A stretch of 64,000 nucleotides of DNA from Francisella persica ATCC VR-331 (GTDB lineage: Bacteria; Pseudomonadota; Gammaproteobacteria; Francisellales; Francisellaceae). The translations under genes and the position numbers were made by a program. The notes below the pieces were generated by a model. That model searched no databases. It saw only the letters and a program-made list of their open reading frames with translations, and was not told the origin of the DNA. Below are positions 9,003 through 19,141 of this stretch, piece after piece. The stretch is from assembly GCF_001653955.1 (NCBI RefSeq), contig NZ_CP013022.1:992001-1056000 (forward strand), in the 5' to 3' direction. Each line of letters begins with the position of its first letter. The first letter of the stretch is position 1.

Positions 9003-10177
9003 CCTCTAATAAGAGTTTTATTTTTGAACATTTATTTTGTGTGATATATACAAACTAATTAGAGTAGGACTACAATTAAAATTGCAAAAAAAATAGATCA
9101 TAAAAGATAAAAATGCTCCGATAATTAATCGGATAATGAAACTTAAGATTGTATTGCTTAATATTCGTTACATCATGGTATCTTTCCAGCAATCATATGT
9201 AAAAGTTTTAAAAGATTCATAGTTAATATAAGAAACTAATTTTAGTAGAATGAAATCTATAAAATATATTATTCATTACTACACTCATAATCGTAGCAAT
9301 ATTAGCAAGGATAATAAAACCACAAAACTACTATCATGTAAGGCACATTTATGTGTAATATACAAGTGCTACTATATATAAGAGCAAACAATGAAGATAT
9401 AACAATACGAAACTTATAATAGTCATTCGCATCATTGACTCCATTAATAAAAGCTAGCTGGTAGTAGTTTTTTATATTGTTTTGTCATTTTTAATCTTTA
9501 AACTTATATTTTTATAGTTAAGACTTAGCTTTTTTATACCACTAAGTGGTATAAAAAGTACTATTGTGATTAAATAATAGTCAATTGTTGTATAGGTAAG
9601 TTTGATACAAGCTTGAATTGTGTATGACAATATGAGAATAAATCGTAACAAAAATACTAAGAAGTGATACACTAAGATCAATACGTGTAAATACTTTAAG
9701 TTTAACTGATTCACTAAATTTTTTTAATATTCTCTTTATTGTGAGCGTAATATCATATAAATAAGCTTAGAGAAAGCATTTTTCAGAAGTTTCCCAAACA
9801 TCTTGCTCTCATCAATATAGAGTTCTCTTTAGATAAATCTACTATTGCAAAACTTTATAAAGAACCTGCTTTATTAGAGTTTAAAAATATATAATGAAGA
9901 GTCTTTTAATAACGTATTTGGTAATATCAAGAAAAATAAAAGAATAGTTTACAAAGAGCAGTTACGTTTTGAAAGAAATATTTTACCACTAACTTAATAA
10001 TAAGTAGAATACTAAACTTATAAAGATGAGAGTTTTATCTTTTATATAAAGATGTTTATTTATATCAAAAAACTAGCGTTAAGAGTATAACTATATCTTA
10101 AAGATTTCTAAATATTGATAAAAAAGCATAGTTATGGTAGCATATAACGGTTTTATTTTTAATATTTTTTATAATAT
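9003..10177 (+). other. 1.2-kb stretch without an intact gene; eroded membrane-protein-like sequence
   Basis: No convincing intact gene. On the minus strand 9250-9720 reads as interrupted hydrophobic segments (one 80-residue piece at 9472-9714), suggesting a decayed membrane transporter I cannot name. On the plus strand 9780-9990 gives readings such as HLALINIEFSLDKSTIAKLYKEP and KRIVYKEQLRFERN that look protein-like but that I do not recognise. A short palindrome sits at 9531-9557. Confidence 0.5.
9531..9557. repeat. Perfect inverted repeat, 13-bp arms around one base
   Basis: Left arm TTTTTATACCACT (9531-9543), centre A (9544), right arm AGTGGTATAAAAA (9545-9557), perfectly complementary. 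As RNA it would form a hairpin with a T or A run at either end, so it could act as a bidirectional terminator; as DNA it could be an operator. It lies inside eroded sequence and no intact neighbour reveals its role. Confidence 0.6.
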
Positions 10178-11392
10178 ATGAAGTCTGCAATGAATCTGCA
10201 CGCAAAGAATATTTTAATCCCAGTGCTTATTACCACGATTATAATAGATGTAATGGGTGCAGGGCTTGTTTTCCCTATTATGCCGTCGTTATTTTTTGGT
10301 CAGTCATGTATTACTTTTGGTGATCCAGGCGGTAACTTTCAGAACTGGTATTATTCAATAGCTTTGGCATGTTGGCCATTAGGCTTAATGATCGGCTGTC
10401 CTATTATTGGTGAATTATCAGATAAGTATGGACGCAAAATTATCCTAATTGTTGCTTTATCAACCACATGTGTATCATATATTTTATCATCATATGCTAT
10501 ATACTCACATCACTATCTATTATTTGTAGCAAGTAGATTTGTTTGTGGTTTGGCTGGAGGAGCTTTCGAAATTGCTCAAGCTGCAGTCATTGATATATCT
10601 ACAGAAGAAGATAAGTCTAAAAATTTAGGTTATATTACGATGGCAGCATCTTTAGGTTTTGTTGTTGGTCCGATAGTTACAAGTTTTGTTTCAGTAATGA
10701 ATGTCAGTCATACATTACCGTTTATTTTTGCAGCGATATTATCACTGATTAATATTGTTTTTATAGCTATTATCATGACTAAAGATTTACCGAAGAATCC
10801 TGGTTTAGTTATTCAACTTGGAACAATCTACAAGACAATATCATTTTTATTATCTGATAAGCGTGTTAGATTAATTGGAGTAGTATATTTATTAGTTCAA
10901 TGTGCGTGGGGATTTTATGGCCAGGGCATAGCATTGTTTTTAAATTTGACTTATAGCTATACAGTTTCACAAACAGGCGCCTTTTATGCTCTTATGGGAT
11001 TATCTACAGCAGTCGTGAGTATTGTTATTCAACCTATAATTTTTGCAAAGTTATCTAATCAGATAGCTTTTGTAAAAGCCGCAGTTATTTGTGGTATAGG
11101 TTTTATTTTTGTGACTATTTTAATTAATCAATTCACACAATGGTTGCTGACAATAGTTTTATCAGCATCTCAACTTATTTGTTATACAGCTCTTTTAACA
11201 ATGATTTCAACAGCAGTTACTGATAAGGAACAAGGTAAGGCAATGGGTGCTGCTGGAGCTGGTTTTGGTTTAGCTTGGTTTTTAAATGATATTATGATGG
11301 GACATCTTACATCAATATCTCTGAGTTTGCCAATTTCATTTGGTGGATGGATGTATTTTACTGCATCGATTATCTTTGTAATTTTCTATTAA
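10178..11392 (+). CDS. MFS transporter, drug:H+ antiporter-like (TetA/DHA1 type)
   Basis: Inner-membrane secondary transporter of about 12 hydrophobic helices; 404 residues. Seen: first helix with VMGAGLVFPIMPSLFF, the MFS motif A loop GELSDKYGRKIIL near residue 83 between helices 2 and 3, and helix 5 GFVVGPIV, typical of the 12-TM DHA1 antiporters. Substrate unknown. ATG at 10178; an ATG at 10190 is also possible. It is the only intact gene between rlmB and glnS, which suggests it is still selected. The C-terminus ends directly after the last helix. Confidence 0.8.
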   Translation: MKSAMNLHAKNILIPVLITTIIIDVMGAGLVFPIMPSLFFGQSCITFGDPGGNFQNWYYSIALACWPLGLMIGCPIIGELSDKYGRKIILIVALSTTCVSYILSSYAIYSHHYLLFVASRFVCGLAGGAFEIAQAAVIDISTEEDKSKNLGYITMAASLGFVVGPIVTSFVSVMNVSHTLPFIFAAILSLINIVFIAIIMTKDLPKNPGLVIQLGTIYKTISFLLSDKRVRLIGVVYLLVQCAWGFYGQGIALFLNLTYSYTVSQTGAFYALMGLSTAVVSIVIQPIIFAKLSNQIAFVKAAVICGIGFIFVTILINQFTQWLLTIVLSASQLICYTALLTMISTAVTDKEQGKAMGAAGAGFGLAWFLNDIMMGHLTSISLSLPISFGGWMYFTASIIFVIFY

Positions 11393-11412
11393 AATATTGC
11401 GTGAAAGAGTAC

Positions 11413-11439
11413 AAAAATCATCATTATTTGATTATTTTT
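11413..11439 (+). terminator. Possible AT-rich terminator hairpin after the MFS gene
   Basis: Arms 11413-11423 and 11429-11439 pair over 11 bp with one mismatch around a 5-base loop; the right arm ends in a run of five T. It lies 20 bp after the stop codon. The stem has few G-C pairs, so termination would be weak. Confidence 0.35.
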
Positions 11440-11467
11440 ATTAACTTTAGGTTAATATATTTTTAAA

Positions 11468-12790
11468 ATGTAAGCCTAACTTTGGTAAGCAAATAGTCTT
11501 TGATAAGGTTAATTTAGAAAAATTTCAAAAGGTCAAAGAATTTGCTTGATAAGTCGTAATGCTCCAGGGTAACATCACTAATAAAAATTATTGAAGGTAA
11601 GGTAATACCCCAGACGGTCGTGAGGTTATTGTGTATAATAATGCTATTGTTTAAAGTATGATTCAGGAAGTTCATAGTGATATGCAAGGAAGTGTAGCTG
11701 ATGTTATACCTCAAGGTAGTAATTCAGGTAGAGTATTTATCGCATACCAGCAAGACTTTAGGGTCAAATCCATAATCTGCTGAACTTGAACACTTACATA
11801 GTTATATCGATGAGAATCATGATTCTTTATTAATTCGTTAAAGAAAATTTCTCAATAATGTTGCTAAAAGTATAGTCTAATTAGATAGAGGACATTTGTA
11901 TTGTTTTGATGGTAAATTATACTAAGTTTGTTGAGAAAAAAGCAAATACTTGATGCTCAAGAAAAGGCCTAATAGTGAGTTTAGTAAAAAGTAAGCTCAA
12001 GAAGAAGCGTGGGGTCGTTAGAGGATTAAAGCATGACGTACAAGAAATGAATGGCGAGTCAGAGCTTTAGAGCAGATGAGTCATGAAAGCAAACAAAAGC
12101 ATGATTGGTAGCTGATGTTGAAGTTGCTCAAGTTGGATAAATCATCGAAAAAGATTATTCAAGCTGACAAGATTTATTTTGAATATGCTGGTAAGTATTT
12201 ATTTAAAGATTTTTCAAGGCTGTGTGGCAAAAAAAAATTTTTAATTGTTTGCTTAGGCTGGATAAACTATCTCAAGGTACTCTAGCAGATAATATTAAAT
12301 TTTTTGCTTTGATCATTTACATTATACACTTACCGATTACACATCAAGCTGGTGGTGAAAAGAATCGGCTTTTACTGGCAAAGATTTTATTAAAACTTAG
12401 CAATATCATACATAGTCCTTGATGAACCGTCAAATGACTTGGATATAGAGACTTTAGAAATACTTGAGGAAATGCTTATAAATTATCAAGGTACAATAAT
12501 TATAGTAAGTCATGATATAGAGTTTATAAATAATATTACCAAGAATAATATATTGAGCAATTTTTAAAATAAGCTGACTTATGAACAAAAAAAACAACTA
12601 CGCACAATCTGCCAAATCAGATAGAAAAAATTGAGTCTAATATTGAGATTAGACAACAACAAATGTCACAACTAGATTTTTATCAAAAATTCCAGCAGGG
12701 GATTGCAAAAGTATAAAAGTAATTAGAAGATTTAAACCGCGATCTTGAACAAAAATTGGAAAGAAGATTTTAGAATTAGAATAATCAAAA
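11468..12790 (+). pseudogene. uup: ABC-F ATPase Uup remnant
   Basis: Broken plus-strand reading of a soluble ABC-F protein with two nucleotide-binding domains. Pieces in order: NFGKQIVFDKVNLE (near 11480), ELEHLHSYIDENHDSLLI (near 11780), the inter-domain linker AQEEAW..RIKA.RTRNEWRVRALEQM (near 12000-12075), a second-domain signature GGEKNRLLLAKILLK (12350-12400), Walker B plus D-loop LDEPSNDLDIETLEILEEML, the H-loop IIIVSHDIEF, and a C-terminal coiled-coil-like tail to about 12780. The signature and Walker B of domain 1 are missing and many stops interrupt. Non-functional. Confidence 0.82.
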
Positions 12791-12856
12791 TATAGTTAGG
12801 TATTTATGCCTATCATAGAGCATATGTAAGTTTAATTTTAATTGTTTAGTTTAACT

Positions 12857-13295
12857 ATGACTACCAAAGATATAAATTCTAGAGATCTCTCAGAGAAGAG
12901 AAAAAAGTTTTAGCACAATTACCTCACTAGCTGAGTTTACTGAGCGTTATGGCTACAATAATCATTGTTGATATTCTTATTTGATCGGTAAGTTTCAAAT
13001 CTCTCAAGATTTATTAGCATCTTTAGTTGGTACAACTTTTTCAATGGTTTATATCTAAGTTATTCTGGTGGTTTTGTTGCTGAGAAATATTTAGGCTATT
13101 ATCGTCGTGTACTGGTTATTAGATTCTTTTTTTTTGTTAGGCTGGTTTTTTTATACTAGCATATTCAAGTAGTTAGATTATTATATAATTTATGTTTAAG
13201 TTTTGTTTATGTCATTACTGGTCTTATAAAATCAAATATGTCAGCTTTTATTGGTAGATTTTACGATAAAAGTCTAGCCTAAAATATTCAAATTA
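12857..13295 (+). pseudogene. Peptide transporter (POT/PTR2 family) N-terminal remnant
   Basis: Interrupted plus-strand reading of the first helices of a proton-dependent oligopeptide transporter: EFTERYGYNNH, then GKFQISQDLLASLVGTTFSMVY, AEKYLGYYR (a typical POT loop near 13085), FFILAYSS, and SNMSAFIGRFYDKS (near 13235-13275). Similarity stops there, so the last two thirds are gone. A separate POT remnant lies on the minus strand at 31735-32905. Confidence 0.72.
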
Positions 13296-14586
13296 AGTAG
13301 TTTTGGTGTTTCTATACTAGATAAAATGATAATTACTTATTCTTTTAATGCTTGTGCATTGGTGTGCCTAAGTACTAAAACCAGTTTGTTTAAAGGTGAT
13401 AGTTTTTTTTGTTTATCATAATCTGAAAACATAGTAAGAATCTCTTGATTGTATGGTATGTTGTGATTATTAAATTTGAGAAACACATAAGGTTTACTTA
13501 TTTTAATAATGCTCCAACTAATAACATTTGATTATAAACAGGTCTATTACCTTATGACATATGTATGATTTAAATTATTTTTGATAAATTATTCAGCCTT
13601 GACAGCAATTTATTACAAAAGTTTTTAGTTGTAAGCTGAGGAGAAAAAATATGTTAAAGTGTTATAAAATATAAAAACTGTAATGTCTATTAAAATAAAA
13701 ACCAATACAATATTATAGAATATTTTATCCTTTATATTGATTCAAATAAATAAAATAATACTGGTAATGTTAGCGACATTGTACATATTTGCAAACCTTA
13801 TTTTAAATGTGTGTTGTATGGGTTTGCAAAATAAAAAAATACTAAAGGTATAAACCACACACCACTAAAAGACTAGTTAATTTTTCTAACGAAGTTTTAT
13901 TTTTAAATAATATTTTTTTTTTGCCGTAAACCGAGAAAAATTATAAATCACAACGGTATAGATAATAACCTAAACTAGATAAATTGGATAACTGTGCGTA
14001 TAGGATTCAAAATTATAGTTATATAACTACTTTCGGAGATATTTACTTCGCCAATAGCATATTTGATAGGTGCAAAGTGACTATAGTATAAGCTAATAAG
14101 TAAATAATTAAAGATATTAAAGTTTATAGTGATTAGTAAAAAAATAGAAGTAATTAATAAAAACCTATTTCAAATTTTGAGTACATTCCTAGAGCTGCTA
14201 CTATAGCCAAAGTAATAGCAAGTCATTATCCAAAAAAAGCATTACATTTTGGTTAAACTTTACAAAACTATAATCCCAAAATACGCTAGATAACCTCGCT
14301 AATATATATTAAAAATAATATTAAAACCAAAGTTGTATTATGATTGAAATATAGCTTTAGAAGTTTATATAAAAAAAAGTATTTATATAAGCATACATAT
14401 ACAACTACATATAAGTCCAGATAAACATAGGGTTAAAAGTTATATTAGTACAAGATTTATTAGAAGGAACCAATAATTGGATGTTTATTGTAAACTATAT
14501 TAAAGTTCCAAATATCCATATACAAAAAAGAAAAATAACATATAATAGTTTTTTCGAGTTTGATAACATTTTATGTATTCTTTGAA
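13296..14586 (-). other. 1.3-kb eroded region, probable minus-strand relics, not identified
   Basis: No intact gene. The minus strand at about 13330-13520 gives a continuous protein-like reading (contains SKPYVFLKFNNHNIPYNQE and KLVLVLRHTNAQALKE) that I do not recognise. From about 14570 down to 13650 the minus strand reads as interrupted hydrophobic segments starting MLSNSKKLLYVIFLFCIWIF, which suggests a dead membrane protein. Composition is extremely A+T rich. Confidence 0.45.
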
Positions 14587-16233
14587 TTAGTTTCTAAGAG
14601 TCACAATACGATTAAATACTAGCTTATGCTGAGAACAGTCTTTTAGGTCAGCAATGAAATAACCAACTCTGTTAAACTGGAATCGCTCTTCAACTTTGAC
14701 ATTTTCAAGAGATCTTTCAACTTTAGCATTTTTGATAACTTGTAATGAGTTTGGATTTAAAACATCCTCAATACGATCAGCATTTGCCGGATTTTCATCA
14801 TTAAATAGGCGATCATAAATCCTAACTTCAGCATTAAGACAATTATTAGCATCAACCCAATGGATAATACAATTAGGCTTAATACCATCATTTGGCTTTT
14901 TACCACCTAGAGTTTCTGATAAATAAGAGCATTGTAGTTCTATAACTTCGCCATTAATATCAGTTATCACTTCTTGACACTCAATTACATATCCGTTTAG
15001 TAAACGAACTCTACCATTTGGACTAAATTTTTTCATATTTTTTTCTTGTTTGAAAACAAAATCGTCTCTTTCAATAAATATTTGAGATGATATTGTGATC
15101 TCTCGGCGGCCAAATTCTGGATCTTGTGGATGGTTTGGTACATCTAGATGATGGCTAGGCATATCTTTTATGCTTACTTTTATTGGATCTAAGACAACAT
15201 TTTTTCTTAAAGCATTTTTGTTTAAATCGTCTCTAATAGCATCTTCTAAAACCGAAACGTCAATAACAGAATCTTGTTTAGATATTCCTATCGTGTCACA
15301 AAAATTACGAATAGATTCTGGAGTATAACCTCTGCGACGGTAGCCTTTTATAGTCGGCATACGTGGATCATCCCAGCCATTGACAAGCTTATTATCAACC
15401 AAATATTTTAGTTTTCGCTTACTTGTAATTGTGTAATTAAGATTAAGTTTTGAAAATTCAATTTGTTGTGGCTTTATCTCAAATTCTGTTTCCTCAATGA
15501 CCCAATCATAGAATGGTCTTTGGTCTTGGAATTCTAAAGTGCATAGTGAATGAGTTATTTTTTCGATTGCATCCTCAAGTGGATGAGCAAATGTATACAT
15601 TGGGTAAATACACCATTTATCACCTGTTTTAGGGTGGTGAGAGACCTTTATTCTGTATAAAGCTGGATCTCTAAGGTTTATATTGCCAGAGGACATATCA
15701 ATTTTTGCTCTCAAAGTTTTACTACCTTCAGTAAATTTACCATTTTTCATACCTTCAAATAATTCAAGGTTCTCAGTGATACTGCGTTCTCTATATGGAC
15801 TATTTTTACCTGGCTCTTTTAGCGTGCCACGGTACGTGCGTATTTCTTCTGCTGACAAATCACAGACATAAGCCTTGCCTTTTTTTATAAGTAATATAGC
15901 TAGTTCATACATTTTATCAAAATATTCAGAAGCAAAACGCGGTTGATTTTCCCATTTAAAACCAAGCCACTCTACATCTTCTTGGATAGCATTTATATAC
16001 TCAATATCTTCTTTGTCAGGATTGGTATCATCAAAGCGTAGATTGCATTTACCACCAAATTCTTGTGCAATACTGAAATTAAGACATATAGATTTTGCGT
16101 GACCAATATGAAGGTAGCCATTAGGCTCAGGAGGGAAGCGAGTTAGAATACCTGAGACTTTCTTTGTTTCAATGTCTTTCTTGATGATATTTTTTATAAA
16201 ATTAGTCTTGTTCACTTTAATTTCACTAGTCAC
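14587..16233 (-). CDS. glnS: Glutaminyl-tRNA synthetase GlnS
   Basis: Class I aminoacyl-tRNA synthetase charging tRNA-Gln. 548 residues, normal for the bacterial enzyme. Seen: PPEPNGYLHIGHAKS (HIGH motif, near residue 36), LRFDDTNP, the KMSKS-like loop TSKRKL near residue 270, RRRGYTPESIRNFC, and the C-terminal anticodon-binding beta barrels. GTG start at 16233 without a strong ribosome-binding site. Divergent from the PEPCK-like gene. No sign of decay. Confidence 0.95.
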   Translation of the reverse strand: MTSEIKVNKTNFIKNIIKKDIETKKVSGILTRFPPEPNGYLHIGHAKSICLNFSIAQEFGGKCNLRFDDTNPDKEDIEYINAIQEDVEWLGFKWENQPRFASEYFDKMYELAILLIKKGKAYVCDLSAEEIRTYRGTLKEPGKNSPYRERSITENLELFEGMKNGKFTEGSKTLRAKIDMSSGNINLRDPALYRIKVSHHPKTGDKWCIYPMYTFAHPLEDAIEKITHSLCTLEFQDQRPFYDWVIEETEFEIKPQQIEFSKLNLNYTITSKRKLKYLVDNKLVNGWDDPRMPTIKGYRRRGYTPESIRNFCDTIGISKQDSVIDVSVLEDAIRDDLNKNALRKNVVLDPIKVSIKDMPSHHLDVPNHPQDPEFGRREITISSQIFIERDDFVFKQEKNMKKFSPNGRVRLLNGYVIECQEVITDINGEVIELQCSYLSETLGGKKPNDGIKPNCIIHWVDANNCLNAEVRIYDRLFNDENPANADRIEDVLNPNSLQVIKNAKVERSLENVKVEERFQFNRVGYFIADLKDCSQHKLVFNRIVTLRN

Positions 16234-16309
16234 TTTTGTCGTAGAAATAATTGCTTAAATTATAGTTTATTTAATAGTTTACTTTATTACAAAAACAATA
16301 ACATTTTTT

Positions 16310-16338
16310 TTGAAAAAAAAATATATACTAGCTATAAT
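16310..16338 (+). promoter_or_regulatory. Predicted sigma70 promoter of the PEPCK-like gene
   Basis: -35 TTGAAA (16310-16315), 17-bp spacer, -10 TATAAT (16333-16338), about 46 bp before the chosen ATG. An AAGGGA ribosome-binding site follows near 16369. Confidence 0.6.
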
Positions 16339-16384
16339 TTTTACTTAATATTTAATTGCTTTGTAAGCTAAGGGACTTTTGTTA

Positions 16385-17971
16385 ATGGATCCTTCAACCA
16401 TAGATGAAAATAAGTATCTATATACTTGTGAAAATGTGCATAAAAACCTTTCTCTCGAAGAATTAGCAAAATATGCACATAATAGCGATGGTTTTATATG
16501 TTATGATGGTAAAACATTAGTGGTTGACAGTGGTGAGATCAAAGGTAGACTCCCTGATGATAAATACATTGTTGAGACTAAATATGCTATAAAGAATATC
16601 TGGTGGAGCGAAGATGGATCAGATAATAAAAGGTTAAAAAGAAAAAACTGGAAGTTAATCAAAGAAAAGCTACTTCAAGAATTAGCAACAAAGGATCTTT
16701 TTGTTGTTGATGGTTTTTATAATCATGATGAAAGAAATACCATAGCAGTTAGATTAATAACTACTCAGGCTTCAGCTGCTTATTTTTTAAAGTTAATATC
16801 GATAACTCCGAGTAAAAAAGAATTAGAGTCATTTGATCCACAATGGGTAATAATGCATTCATACGAAACGCAGATAGATGATTATCTAGATCTTAATTTA
16901 AACTCTCCAAAGGTAATAGCAACTAATCTCAAACAGCGAGAAAGTATATTAGTTGGGACTATGTATCTTGCTGAGATAAATAAGGCACTGTTATCAGTTA
17001 TGAGCTATTATCTTTCATTGAATAATATTGGCGTATTTTACTGTGCTGTCAGTGTTGATACCGAAGCTAATAGTACGATGTTTTTTGGCTTATCTGGTAG
17101 TGGTAAAACAACGCTAGCTTTAGACCGAAATAAGAGTCTAGTTGCTAATGAGGCGATTGCCTGGACAGAAATGCGCGGTGTATATAGCTTAGAGTCAGGT
17201 TTGACAATTAAATCAGCAAGTTTTAAAAAAGATGATCTACGGATTAGAGAAGCATTAGCTGGAGATCTTTTGATAGAAAATCCTAACTTTGATGATAGTC
17301 AAAATATTATATTTGGTGAGAAAAGTAATTCACAAAGCAATACCTATGTGACTTTCCCGCGTGAAAACTTTGATAATGTTGTAAATACTGATAATCCTAA
17401 TACAATAATCTTTCTTGTAAAAGACGCAAAAGGTGTGCTACCAAGAGTTGCAAAACTTAGTAAGGGTCAGGCAATTTACTATTTTTTATCTGGGTATACT
17501 TCTACTTCTATAGGTGTAGAGGCAGGTGTTACAGAACCTAAACCAGAGTTTACAAGTTGCTATGCACAACCATTTTTACTACTTAAGCCAACTAGATATG
17601 CTAATATATTACGCCAGCGCTTAAAGCATAGCAATGCTAAAATTTATATGATAAATGTTGGCTGGATTGAGGGTGATTATAAGACAGGTAGGAGAGTTCC
17701 TGTTGAGGAGACAAAAAAAATTGTTAACTACTTATTGACTAAACCGGAGAATGTTAGCTTTAAATTTACTCGTCAAAAGTATTTTAATTTTAAAGCTTTA
17801 ACTTCAATAAATGATAATGGTCAAGAACTTCAACTTACCAATAATTGGATTGATAGCGCTGAATACAAAAAAGAATATAAATCGTTAGTAAGAGCTTTTA
17901 TCAAAAATTATGAGCAGTTCGAAAATGATGATTTTGCGATGAAATATAAAAAATTCGAGCCAACTATCTAG
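16385..17971 (+). CDS. ATP-type phosphoenolpyruvate carboxykinase-like protein with altered active site
   Basis: About 528 residues, aligning end to end with the PckA family (oxaloacetate + ATP to PEP, gluconeogenesis). Start: ATG at 16385, with AAGGGA nine bases upstream, preferred over TTG at 16379. Conserved: GRLPDDKYIVE (canonical GRSPKDKY), P-loop GLSGSGKTT, IFLVKDAKGVLPRV, YYFLSGYT and GVTEPKPEF. By-eye alignment to the E. coli enzyme shows key positions replaced: MKKG reads INKA; the metal-ligand His of MHCSAN is Tyr (17039-17041); the DDEHGW metal loop reads NEAIAW (from 17147); and the substrate Arg of NTRVSYP is Tyr (17345-17347). It may be a non-canonical enzyme or a nucleotide-binding paralogue; I therefore give no symbol, though pckA would be the automatic name. 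Confidence 0.75.
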   Translation: MDPSTIDENKYLYTCENVHKNLSLEELAKYAHNSDGFICYDGKTLVVDSGEIKGRLPDDKYIVETKYAIKNIWWSEDGSDNKRLKRKNWKLIKEKLLQELATKDLFVVDGFYNHDERNTIAVRLITTQASAAYFLKLISITPSKKELESFDPQWVIMHSYETQIDDYLDLNLNSPKVIATNLKQRESILVGTMYLAEINKALLSVMSYYLSLNNIGVFYCAVSVDTEANSTMFFGLSGSGKTTLALDRNKSLVANEAIAWTEMRGVYSLESGLTIKSASFKKDDLRIREALAGDLLIENPNFDDSQNIIFGEKSNSQSNTYVTFPRENFDNVVNTDNPNTIIFLVKDAKGVLPRVAKLSKGQAIYYFLSGYTSTSIGVEAGVTEPKPEFTSCYAQPFLLLKPTRYANILRQRLKHSNAKIYMINVGWIEGDYKTGRRVPVEETKKIVNYLLTKPENVSFKFTRQKYFNFKALTSINDNGQELQLTNNWIDSAEYKKEYKSLVRAFIKNYEQFENDDFAMKYKKFEPTI

Positions 17972-17980
17972 AGACTGATT

Positions 17981-18009
17981 TTGACTCTATTAAAAAAATA
18001 ACATATTAT
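17981..18009 (+). promoter_or_regulatory. Predicted sigma70 promoter of mraY-murD-ftsW
   Basis: -35 TTGACT (17981-17986), 17-bp spacer, -10 TATTAT (18004-18009), 37 bp before the mraY ATG. Supports a separate three-gene transcription unit. Confidence 0.5.
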
Positions 18010-18046
18010 ATGTATAAATACTCGAAGGTAATTAAACATTTTTAAT

Positions 18047-19141
18047 ATGCTGATTTATATTTTTGTATGGTTAAGCCGTTTCAAAGGTTTAGAAGTTTTT
18101 AGTAGTTATGTATCAGTAAGAATAATCATGATTTCGATAACATCGTTACTAATTACTCTTTCTCTTGGTAGGCCGATGATTAGGTGGTTACAGAAGATGC
18201 AAATAGGTCAAGTTGTTAGAGATGACGGTCCACAAAGCCATTTTTCTAAAAGAAATACCCCAACTATGGGAGGTATTTTGATTCTTTCATCAGTTATTAT
18301 TTCTTGTATACTTTGGGGAGATTTGACAAGTATATATTTATGGATTTTGATTTTAGTGGTTATTTTCTTTGGAGCTATTGGATTCTTTGATGATTATTTG
18401 AAGCTGGTACTTAAGCATCCTAAAGGTTTAAGAGCTAAGTACAAGTTTGCTTTGCAATCAATTTTCTCAATAGTTTTGGCTATAGTTTTATTTTATCTAT
18501 TGTCTAAGAATGGTCAGATAAGTTTATTAATACCGTTCTCAAAGAGTATATATATCCCAATGGGTATTGTTTTATTTGTGGTTTTGACATTTTTTATTGT
18601 CAATGGAAGTAGTAATGCTGTTAATCTTACTGATGGACTAGATGGTTTAGCTATTGTACCTGTTGTGCTTGTCGCGGCTGGATTAGGTATTTATGCATAC
18701 ATTGAGACTAATAGTACTTTAGCAAATTATTTATTGTTGAACTATTTAGGTAACTCTGGACTTGCTGAGGTGGCAGTTTTTTGTGCAGCTTTGTGTGGTT
18801 CTGGTTTAGCATTTTTATGGTTTAATTCTCATCCAGCGGAAGTATTTATGGGAGATGTTGGCTCGCTAACACTAGGTGCAGTACTTGGTGTAATTGCAGT
18901 GATTATACGTCAAGAGTTGATATTTTTTATTATGGGATTATTATTTGTTGTAGAGGCTTTATCAGTGATGTTACAAGTAGGCTCATATAAGCTTAGAAAT
19001 GGTAAAAGAATTTTTAGAATGGCACCTATACATCATCATTTTGAATTAAAAGGTTGGCCAGAAACAAAAGTTGTAATACGCTTTTGGATAATTTCTTTGA
19101 TACTTTTTTTAATTGGTTTAGCTGCTATCAAGGTTAGGTAA
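18047..19141 (+). CDS. mraY: Phospho-MurNAc-pentapeptide transferase MraY
   Basis: Integral inner-membrane enzyme forming lipid I from UDP-MurNAc-pentapeptide and undecaprenyl phosphate. 364 residues, about ten hydrophobic segments. Seen: N-terminal [17 protein letters not shown], the catalytic FFDDYLK (near residue 115), [21 protein letters not shown], and the C-terminal PIHHHFEL. The stop overlaps the murD ATG (TAATG), so the two are coupled. Confidence 0.96.
   Translation: MLIYIFVWLSRFKGLEVFSSYVSVRIIMISITSLLITLSLGRPMIRWLQKMQIGQVVRDDGPQSHFSKRNTPTMGGILILSSVIISCILWGDLTSIYLWILILVVIFFGAIGFFDDYLKLVLKHPKGLRAKYKFALQSIFSIVLAIVLFYLLSKNGQISLLIPFSKSIYIPMGIVLFVVLTFFIVNGSSNAVNLTDGLDGLAIVPVVLVAAGLGIYAYIETNSTLANYLLLNYLGNSGLAEVAVFCAALCGSGLAFLWFNSHPAEVFMGDVGSLTLGAVLGVIAVIIRQELIFFIMGLLFVVEALSVMLQVGSYKLRNGKRIFRMAPIHHHFELKGWPETKVVIRFWIISLILFLIGLAAIKVR

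Noticed and set aside
9003-9027. Small hairpin with T-rich tail after rlmB as a terminator
   Set aside because: Only a four-base-pair stem; expected often by chance in this composition.
9472-9714. Minus-strand frame of 80 codons as a real small membrane protein
   Set aside because: Hydrophobic, but the flanking frames continue similar hydrophobic sequence with stops, so it looks like a piece of a dead transporter; no ribosome-binding site seen.
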